From an uncultured bacterium (GTDB lineage Bacteria > Bacillota_I > Bacilli_A > RF39 > UBA660): a DNA stretch of 7,121 bases. The stretch spans positions 1-7,121 of the forward strand of contig CASEKZ010000025.1 in the NCBI GenBank assembly GCA_949288625.1, in the 5' to 3' direction. Shown piece after piece: positions 1 through 5,252 of this stretch. Both the position numbers and the translations under genes were made by a program. The notes below the pieces were generated by a model that worked only from the letters and a program-made list of their open reading frames with translations, had not been told where the DNA came from and did no database searches. Position 1 is the first letter of the stretch; the number at the start of each line of letters is the position of its first letter.

Positions 1-2604
1 AAGCCTGACGTTGATTCAATAGAAGGTCTTTCTCCATCTATTTCAATAGATCAAAAAACTACCAACAACAACCCAAGGTCAACGGTTGGAACGGTAACGG
101 AAATATATGATTATTTAAGGCTTTTATACGCAAGAATAGGAGTTCCTTATTGTCCAAATCATAACATTCCAATATCAAGTCAGTCCATTGAAGAGATGAC
201 AAATCAAATAATGAACGAAGAAGATGGAACAAAACTAATTATTTCATCACCAGTTGTTTATGGACAAAAAGGAACGTTTAAAGACTTATTTGATAATTTA
301 AGAAAAGAAGGATATGTAAGGGTAAAAATAGATGGTGTAGTAAAAGACTTAAGTGAGGATATAGATTTAGAAAAGAATAAAAAGCACAATATATTAGTTA
401 TAATTGATAGAATAAAAAGAAAAGATGAAGCAAGAGGAAGAATATACGAGGCACTAGAGCTTGCTTGTAAGTTGTCTAAGGGAAAAGCTGTAGTTGAAAT
501 TCCAGGCCGTGATGATATTGTTATGAGTGAGTCTTTTGCGTGCCCTCACTGTGATTTTTCACTAGAAGAATTAGAGCCTAGAATGTTTTCATTTAACGCC
601 CCATACGGATCTTGCCCAGATTGTAAAGGACTAGGTTTTAAACTAAAGATGAGTGCGGACTTAATTATTCCTGATAAAGAAAAAACGTTAAGACGCGGCG
701 GTATAGAACCTTATGCAGGCATGGACGAATATAATATATACATAAAAAAACTTGAAATAGTTTGTGATAAGTATGGAATTGACATGGATAAGAAAATCAA
801 GGACTTAACTAAAAAAGAACTTGATATAGTATTAAATGGTACTAAAGAGCCTATCGAGTTTAAGTTCTCAACTAGAAGTGGTAACAACATGAATAGTTAT
901 GAACCATATGAAGGCGTGTTAAACAATTTAGAAAGACGCTATTTTGAAACTAATAGTGAGTTTATAAGAGAATGGCTTGGTAAGTACATGGTAGAGCTTA
1001 CTTGTCCAACTTGTCATGGTAAAAGGCTAAAAGAAAGCGTTTTATCGGTTTTAATAAACAAGAAAAACATAATTGATTTAACCGATATGAACATTGATAA
1101 ATTATATGATTTCTTTGATAAATTAAAGTTAAGTAAGGAAAAAGAAGAAATTGCACGATTATTAATTAAGGAAATAAAATCAAGGTTGGAGTTTTTACAT
1201 AACGTTGGACTTGGTTATTTAACGTTATCAAGAAGCGCTGGAACGTTATCTGGAGGAGAAGCACAAAGAATAAGACTTGCAACCCAAATTGGATCACAGT
1301 TAACGGGCGTTTTATACGTGCTTGATGAGCCTTCTATCGGGCTTCATCAAAGGGATAATCAAAGATTAATTGATTCTTTATTAAAGATGCGCGATTTGGG
1401 CAACACATTAATAGTTGTAGAACATGATACCGACACTATGCTTCAAGCTGATTACTTAGTAGACGTAGGTCCTGGTGCAGGAGATCATGGTGGAGAAATA
1501 GTAGCTTGTGGAACTCCAAAAGAAGTTATGCAAAACAAAAACAGTTTAACCGGTGATTACCTATCTGGAAGAAAGAAAATAGAAGTACCTAAAAAAAGAA
1601 GAAAAGGAAACGGTAAGTATATCGAAATAAAAGGTGCTAAAGAAAATAACTTAAAAAGTATAAACGTTAAGTTTCCTTTAGGAAAGTTTATTTGCGTAAC
1701 TGGTGTATCAGGATCAGGTAAATCAAGTTTGATTAACGGGATTTTATATAAAGTACTTGCCTTAAACGTTTATGGCACAAGAGTTATTCCAGGTAAACAT
1801 AAAAGCATTAAAGGATTAGAAAACGTAGATAAAGTAATTGATATAACCCAAGATCCAATAGGAAGAACGCCTCGTAGTAATCCCGCAACTTACGTTGGCG
1901 TATTTGACGACATTAGGGACGTTTTTGCAAACACCAAGGAAGCTAAAATAAGAGGTTATGAAAAAGGAAGATTTTCATTTAACGTAAAAGGAGGACGCTG
2001 CGAGGCGTGCTGGGGTGATGGAGTTAAAAAGATTTCCATGAATTTTTTACCGGACGTATACGTTCCTTGTGAGGTTTGCGGGGGAACACGCTTTAATAAA
2101 GAAACTCTAGAAGTTAAATATAAAGGAAAAACGATATATGACGTTTTACAGATGCGTGTTGAAGAGGCATTAGAATTTTTTGAAAATCATCCTAAAATCA
2201 AAAGAAAGCTTCAGGTTTTAATGGACGTTGGACTTGGTTATATAAAACTTGGTCAAAGTGCTCCAACGCTATCTGGAGGTGAAGCATCCCGTGTTAAACT
2301 TGCAAAAGAGCTTCAAAAAAAACCAACTGGTAAAAGTGTGTTTATCCTAGATGAACCAACAACTGGTCTTCATAGTGACGATATTAAAAAACTACTTGTT
2401 ATATTAAACAGAATCGTTGATAATGGTGATACGGTAATCGTAATAGAACATAACCTGGACGTTATAAAAGTATCGGATCACATAATAGACTTAGGACCAG
2501 AAGGTGGGGATAATGGAGGTGCTATCGTGTGTGAAGGAACTCCAGAAAAAGTAGCTAAATGCGAAAAATCTTATACCGGAATGTATTTAAAATCACTTTT
2601 ATAG
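1..2604 (+). CDS. uvrA: UvrA, excinuclease ABC subunit A (5' end missing)
   Basis: DNA-damage-sensing ATPase of UvrABC nucleotide excision repair; it acts in the cytoplasm as a dimer that loads UvrB on damaged DNA. The reading frame is open from base 1 and begins at the conserved KPDVD..EGLSP segment, so the first ~70 residues, including the N-terminal Walker A, lie outside the window. The 867 residues present compare with ~940 for the family. Visible in order (fragment numbering): zinc module 1 (C181/C184 and C205/C208), ABC signature LSGGEAQRIRLA and Walker B VLDEPSIGLH of the first ATPase, Walker A GVSGSGKSS of the second (bases 1702-1728), zinc module 2 (GGRCEAC ... PCEVCGGTR), second signature LSGGEASRVKLA and Walker B FILDEPTTGLH. 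An ATG at 196 is internal, not the start, because conserved UvrA sequence continues upstream of it. The stop codon lies in the loop of the first downstream hairpin. Confidence 0.98.
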   Translation, partial: KPDVDSIEGLSPSISIDQKTTNNNPRSTVGTVTEIYDYLRLLYARIGVPYCPNHNIPISSQSIEEMTNQIMNEEDGTKLIISSPVVYGQKGTFKDLFDNLRKEGYVRVKIDGVVKDLSEDIDLEKNKKHNILVIIDRIKRKDEARGRIYEALELACKLSKGKAVVEIPGRDDIVMSESFACPHCDFSLEELEPRMFSFNAPYGSCPDCKGLGFKLKMSADLIIPDKEKTLRRGGIEPYAGMDEYNIYIKKLEIVCDKYGIDMDKKIKDLTKKELDIVLNGTKEPIEFKFSTRSGNNMNSYEPYEGVLNNLERRYFETNSEFIREWLGKYMVELTCPTCHGKRLKESVLSVLINKKNIIDLTDMNIDKLYDFFDKLKLSKEKEEIARLLIKEIKSRLEFLHNVGLGYLTLSRSAGTLSGGEAQRIRLATQIGSQLTGVLYVLDEPSIGLHQRDNQRLIDSLLKMRDLGNTLIVVEHDTDTMLQADYLVDVGPGAGDHGGEIVACGTPKEVMQNKNSLTGDYLSGRKKIEVPKKRRKGNGKYIEIKGAKENNLKSINVKFPLGKFICVTGVSGSGKSSLINGILYKVLALNVYGTRVIPGKHKSIKGLENVDKVIDITQDPIGRTPRSNPATYVGVFDDIRDVFANTKEAKIRGYEKGRFSFNVKGGRCEACWGDGVKKISMNFLPDVYVPCEVCGGTRFNKETLEVKYKGKTIYDVLQMRVEEALEFFENHPKIKRKLQVLMDVGLGYIKLGQSAPTLSGGEASRVKLAKELQKKPTGKSVFILDEPTTGLHSDDIKKLLVILNRIVDNGDTVIVIEHNLDVIKVSDHIIDLGPEGGDNGGAIVCEGTPEKVAKCEKSYTGMYLKSLL

Positions 2605-2614
2605 AGTGATTTTT
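2589..2614 (+). terminator. Hairpin 1 after uvrA, overlapping the stop codon
   Basis: A perfect 9-bp inverted repeat, AAAATCACT (2589-2597) and AGTGATTTT (2605-2613), has a 7-base loop containing the uvrA TAG stop, and a run of five T (2610-2614) closes it. It looks like a weak intrinsic terminator or 3'-end stabiliser preceding the stronger one at 2630-2670. Confidence 0.6.
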
Positions 2615-2629
2615 AAACAAATGTATAAT

Positions 2630-2670
2630 AAATAAGGTAGAGATATAAAATATCTTTACCTTATTTTTTT
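2630..2670 (+). terminator. Strong Rho-independent terminator after uvrA
   Basis: A long hairpin: left arm 2630-2646 (AAATAAGGTAGAGATAT) pairs with right arm 2650-2666 through an AAA loop, giving 17 pairs with a single G-U wobble (2640/2656). The right arm runs into a T tract at 2664-2670. It should end the uvrA transcript and isolate the accessory genes downstream. Confidence 0.88.
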
Positions 2671-2693
2671 ATAACTTATTCATTATTTTCTAA

Positions 2694-2724
2694 TTAACTT
2701 TTATTCTTTTGAAAATGATAGAAT
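2694..2724 (+). promoter_or_regulatory. Candidate promoter of the ArpU-like gene
   Basis: Extended -10 TGATAGAAT (TG at 2716-2717, TAGAAT at 2719-2724) has a poor -35, TTAACT, at 2694-2699 with a 19-base spacer. Transcription would start near 2731, giving a leader of about 17 bases holding only the Shine-Dalgarno site. That places the TTG (2709) and ATG (2715) upstream of the transcript start and favours ATG 2748. It follows directly on the uvrA terminator. Confidence 0.5.
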
Positions 2725-2747
2725 ATCTTTTGAAAGGAGCTGTTACA

Positions 2748-3164
2748 ATGGTACAACCAATAAATATTTCTTGGTCTAAAACGAAAAGAAACGTAGAACA
2801 AATAATTTCTAAATACATATATTATTGTTTGTCCGTTGATAATGGGTCGACTTCTAACATTAAAGACAACTTTATCTTGGAAAAATTAGAATATACTCCG
2901 ATTACAAACGCTTACATAACCTTAAATTCAGAAACAAGAAAAGCAAGAATTGAATTTATTAATTATTTTAGATTTTCCTTTAACAAGTTAACCACGGATG
3001 AAAGGAAAATAATTTATTGGACTTACTTAGACAAAGAAAATAATTATGATGATAGGTATATTGCTAATAACCTAGGTTTTTCATTAGGTTATTATTACAT
3101 AAAGAAAAAAGAAACACTAATTAGGTTTTCATATTCTTTAGGAGTTGAAGAAACCCAAAAATAA
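2748..3164 (+). CDS. ArpU/RinA-like phage-type transcriptional regulator
   Basis: A 138-residue probable DNA-binding protein. The start at ATG 2748 is chosen for its Shine-Dalgarno site AAAGGAG (2733-2739, 8-base spacer); a longer open frame from TTG 2709 lacks such a site. The N-terminal segment with TKRNVEQIISKY resembles the TKxNV..L..Y opening of ArpU proteins. The C-terminal part (about residues 81-133) has the sigma-region-4-like pattern of the family: LTTDERKIIYWTYLD, then a helix-turn-helix with YIANNLGFSLGYYYIKKK and a final RFSYSLGVE. ArpU/RinA proteins are late-gene activators in phages of Gram-positive bacteria, but nothing else here is phage. The gene stands alone between the uvrA terminator and the RiPP-like operon, on the same strand, 66 bases before the acetyltransferase, so it may regulate that operon (inference). 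The family call is from motif memory and is moderately sure. Confidence 0.65.
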   Translation: MVQPINISWSKTKRNVEQIISKYIYYCLSVDNGSTSNIKDNFILEKLEYTPITNAYITLNSETRKARIEFINYFRFSFNKLTTDERKIIYWTYLDKENNYDDRYIANNLGFSLGYYYIKKKETLIRFSYSLGVEETQK

Positions 3165-3169
3165 GTAAA

Positions 3170-3190
3170 ACTTTTTTATCGACAAAAAGT
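3170..3190. repeat. Inverted repeat overlapping the operon's promoter region
   Basis: ACTTTTT (3170-3176) and AAAAAGT (3184-3190) are perfect inverted repeats 7 bases apart. They lie between the ArpU-like stop and the -10 box of the acetyltransferase. The repeat covers the only -35-like hexamer (TCGACA, 3179-3184), so it could be an operator. It is pure A/T apart from one G-C pair per arm and has no T tract after it, so it is a poor terminator. Such repeats also arise by chance in AT-rich DNA. Confidence 0.3.
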
Positions 3191-3211
3191 ATGTTTAGTG
3201 TTCTTTATAAT
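3179..3211 (+). promoter_or_regulatory. Candidate promoter of the RiPP-like operon
   Basis: A consensus -10 hexamer TATAAT (3206-3211) lies 19 bases before the acetyltransferase ATG. The nearest -35-like hexamer, TCGACA (3179-3184), is 21 bases upstream, longer than the usual 17. The -35 is therefore doubtful, and an activator may be needed. Predicted transcription start is near 3218. Confidence 0.45.
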
Positions 3212-3230
3212 TTAATTGACGGAGGTGTTT

Positions 3231-3707
3231 ATGAGTTTAAAAGTAGTAAAAGGTAATTATGAGGACGCAAAAAAAGCAAACGGCTTATTAACTAAGCTAA
3301 TAGTGGATGAAAAAAAATATGATAAAAACATTAATGAAAAGTGTGTTGTTAAATCACTATATGAAAATTTTTATAACAATAAAGACGTTTGTCTTCTAGT
3401 TGCTAAAAACAATGAAGATATTATTGGTTATTTATATGGTTACGTTCAAAATAATGGTGATTCAAAAATTGATATGGTTAGTGTTTTGGATGCTTTGTAC
3501 GTTGAACAGGATTATAGACGCTTAGGTGTTGGAGTTAAACTTGTTGATGCTTTTAAGAATTGGTCTTATGAAATAGGTGCAAAATACATAGAGCTAAAAG
3601 TTTGTAAGGAAAACAATAGTGCAATTAATTTGTATGAAAAAATGGGCTTTACCGAAAATAAGATAATTATGGTAAAGAAACTAGGTGATAACGATGAGGC
3701 TTTCTAG
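3231..3707 (+). CDS. GNAT-family N-acetyltransferase, first gene of the RiPP-like operon
   Basis: A 158-residue acetyl-CoA-dependent acyltransferase of the GNAT fold, of family-typical length. The start at ATG 3231 follows GGAGGTG (3221-3227); a TTG at 3216 would lie upstream of that site. Acetyl-CoA motif A is clear: LYVEQDYRRLGVGVKLV with the R-x-x-G-x-G loop at R96-R97-L98-G99-V100-G101. Motif B is also clear, N129-x5-Y135-x3-G139-F140 (NSAINLYEKMGF). The substrate cannot be read from the sequence. The 3' end overlaps the radical SAM gene by 14 bases, so the two are probably translated together. Possible roles are acetylation of the modified peptide, self-protection by acetylating the product (as the GNAT domain of MccE does for microcin C), or an unrelated task. 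The family call is firm; the role is inference. Confidence 0.9.
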   Translation: MSLKVVKGNYEDAKKANGLLTKLIVDEKKYDKNINEKCVVKSLYENFYNNKDVCLLVAKNNEDIIGYLYGYVQNNGDSKIDMVSVLDALYVEQDYRRLGVGVKLVDAFKNWSYEIGAKYIELKVCKENNSAINLYEKMGFTENKIIMVKKLGDNDEAF

Positions 3708-5037
3708 ATTTTTTCATCATATTAAGATAGAAAACAACGTATATGCAATATATAATTCATTAGTTATGGAAATCGCTTATGTAGATAGCGAAACTTATAA
3801 AAAAGTTATTAATTTTTCGGTTAGTGAAAAACAAGCTGAAGAGTTAAAAAAGATAGGGGTTTATGTATCAAAAAGAAGTTCGGATGATGAAGCATTAAAA
3901 TTGGTAAGAAAAAGATATGAAAAAGTAACGGGCAAAGTCAATATAATGTATTTTATAATGAGTTCAGCGTGCAACTTGGGATGTAAATATTGTTTTATAG
4001 AAAATTGTCAGTTTAATAACAATAAAGAAACTAATATGAGTGAAAAAACCGCACTTGAAGCGCTTATTAAATACACTGATTATCTAAAACTTAATAAAAT
4101 GCGGGGATCTGTCATATTTTATGGTGGTGAGCCGTTAGTTAATTGGAAAGTTATAAAACTTGTTTTAAATAAGGCAAACGAACTTTCATCGCCAATTGAT
4201 TTTTCTATGGTTACCAATGCTACTTTATTAGATAAAGAAAAGATAGAATTTTTAGCCGAAAAACAAGTAGAAATAGGTATATCTATTGATGGTCCTAAAA
4301 AACTTAATGATAAAAATAGAGTTTATCGTCATGGTAACAAAAGTGTTTATGATGAAGTTATCAAAAAGTTTCCTTATCTTGAGTTAAGTAATGCCAAATT
4401 TGGGTTATCCATAACGGTTTCAGAAGATCTTTTAAAGAACCAGGACGAGGTATTAGATTGGTTAAAAAAGCTTGGAGTAAAAAGCATTTTTTATAATTTA
4501 TATCATTATACAAGTTATGACTCTAATTGGAAAAGTTATTATAAAAAAGCTTGTGATTTTCTTATAAAATCTTATAAATTATTAAGTAGTAATAATATAT
4601 ACGATGGAAGAATAATAAGGAAAATAGATAGTTTTTATAATAATGAATTTAAATTTTCAGATTGTGGAGCGATTGGGGCTAATCAATTAGCAATAAAGCC
4701 AAATGGAGACATATGTATTTGTCATGGTTATTTAAAGACGGATAAGTATGTAATCGGAAATATTAGAAAAATTTCTATTAAAGAAATCATGAGTTCTGAC
4801 GAAATGAAATTTTGGAAGGAAAGAAATACTTTAAACAATAAAAAATGCTTAAATTGTAATGCATTATTTATATGTGGCGGTGGCTGTGCGATTCAAGCTG
4901 AAGCCTTGTTTGGCGATAGGAAAAAGATTGATAAACCTTTTTGTATGCATACTAAAAAAACATTATCGTGGATACTTAAAGAGTCCTACCGATTAAGTAA
5001 AAAAATCAATGACAATACAAAGGAGGTGAGACAATGA
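3694..5037 (+). CDS. Radical SAM/SPASM peptide maturase (Cys-rich peptide, CcpM-like)
   Basis: A 447-residue cytosolic iron-sulfur enzyme predicted to modify the Cys-rich peptide encoded directly downstream. The N-terminal ~80 residues (SRFFHHIKIENNVYAIYNSL) match the leader-recognition region typical of RiPP radical SAM maturases. The radical SAM core follows: CNLGCKYC with C93, C97 and C100 for the SAM-binding 4Fe-4S cluster, and GGEP at 144-147. The C-terminal SPASM domain holds C324-x13-G-x4-C343, then C385-x2-C388-x5-C394-x3-C398 and C417, enough for two auxiliary clusters. ATG 3694 is preferred over GTG 3685 because AGGTG (3683-3687) sits 6 bases before it. The gene overlaps the acetyltransferase by 14 bases, and its TGA overlaps the precursor ATG. 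Known relatives (SCIFF, CcpM/CLI_3235 and other ranthipeptide maturases) form Cys thioether bonds; that chemistry is inferred here. An anaerobic-type sulfatase maturase is less likely, given the adjacent Cys-rich peptide. Confidence 0.93.
   Translation: MRLSRFFHHIKIENNVYAIYNSLVMEIAYVDSETYKKVINFSVSEKQAEELKKIGVYVSKRSSDDEALKLVRKRYEKVTGKVNIMYFIMSSACNLGCKYCFIENCQFNNNKETNMSEKTALEALIKYTDYLKLNKMRGSVIFYGGEPLVNWKVIKLVLNKANELSSPIDFSMVTNATLLDKEKIEFLAEKQVEIGISIDGPKKLNDKNRVYRHGNKSVYDEVIKKFPYLELSNAKFGLSITVSEDLLKNQDEVLDWLKKLGVKSIFYNLYHYTSYDSNWKSYYKKACDFLIKSYKLLSSNNIYDGRIIRKIDSFYNNEFKFSDCGAIGANQLAIKPNGDICICHGYLKTDKYVIGNIRKISIKEIMSSDEMKFWKERNTLNNKKCLNCNALFICGGGCAIQAEALFGDRKKIDKPFCMHTKKTLSWILKESYRLSKKINDNTKEVRQ
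5019..5029 (+). promoter_or_regulatory. Near-perfect Shine-Dalgarno site of the precursor gene
   Basis: AAAGGAGGTGA is an 11-base match to the complement of the 16S rRNA tail, ending 4 bases before ATG 5034 (7 bases from GGAGG). It lies inside the last codons of the maturase gene. It is the strongest ribosome site in the window and predicts high precursor synthesis. Confidence 0.85.
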
Positions 5038-5213
5038 AAATGTTAGATAAAAATAAAATAAAAAAACACATGGTAACATCATTTGAAAATTATGCTTCAG
5101 TATGCAATAGTTGTGCTTGCGGTGGTGGTGTTGGTTCATGTAACACTACTTGTAAGGGGTGCAAAGATAAAAACGAAAACATAAAAGAAGTAAAAAACGT
5201 TTATGAAAAATAA
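5034..5213 (+). CDS. Cys-rich RiPP precursor peptide
   Basis: A 59-residue peptide too short for routine gene callers. It starts at ATG 5034, overlapping the maturase TGA by four bases (ATGA), behind the near-perfect Shine-Dalgarno site. Residues 1-23 form a basic leader (MKMLDKNKIKKHM, then TSFENYASV). Six cysteines lie within 20 residues: C24-x2-C27-x-C29-x6-C36-x3-C40-x2-C43, with GGGVG (30-34) in the long gap. Residues 44-59 form a charged, Cys-free tail (KDKNENIKEVKNVYEK). The T-x-E-x-Y-A segment just before the first cysteine resembles the leader of CLI_3235-type Cys-rich peptides, which I recall as partners of CcpM maturases. The expected product is a thioether-bridged peptide (ranthipeptide or sactipeptide type), with Asn, Ser, Thr and other residues between the cysteines as acceptors. 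Its activity is unknown, and the cleavage site cannot be read. Confidence 0.85.
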   Translation: MKMLDKNKIKKHMVTSFENYASVCNSCACGGGVGSCNTTCKGCKDKNENIKEVKNVYEK

Positions 5214-5234
5214 GAACTTTTTGGTTCTTATTTT
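5207..5234 (+). terminator. Hairpin directly after the precursor gene (partial terminator or 3'-end stabiliser)
   Basis: A perfect 11-bp inverted repeat, AAAATAAGAAC (5207-5217) and GTTCTTATTTT (5224-5234), has a 6-base loop TTTTTG and takes in the precursor stop codon. A short T-rich stretch (TTTTGTTT, 5231-5238) follows. The stem has only two G-C pairs and the T tract is broken by a G, so partial termination with read-through into the hydrolase is more likely than a full stop. Confidence 0.65.
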
Positions 5235-5252
5235 GTTTAGGAGGTTATATTC

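Noticed and set aside
196..198. ATG 196 as the start of uvrA
   Set aside because: The frame is open back to base 1 and encodes conserved UvrA sequence (KPDVD, NPRSTVGTVTEIYDYLRLL), so the true start is upstream of the window.
2709..2747. Longer start (TTG 2709 or ATG 2715) for the ArpU-like protein
   Set aside because: There is no ribosome site before them, they overlap the likely -10 box, and AAAGGAG stands right before ATG 2748.
3170..3190. Terminator after the ArpU-like gene
   Set aside because: The 7-bp stem is nearly all A/T and no T tract follows the right arm; it is listed as an inverted repeat instead, so read-through into the operon remains possible.
3216..3230. TTG 3216 as start of the acetyltransferase
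   Set aside because: GGAGGTG (3221-3227) lies after it and fits ATG 3231; the added residues match nothing in the GNAT fold.
3685..3693. GTG 3685 as start of the radical SAM gene
   Set aside because: The GTG is part of the AGGTG ribosome site serving ATG 3694, which gives the expected MRLSRFFHH start.
3694..5037. Anaerobic sulfatase maturase for the radical SAM/SPASM gene
   Set aside because: The domain layout is shared, but there is no sulfatase nearby, and the peptide with six cysteines directly coupled to the gene is a better partner.
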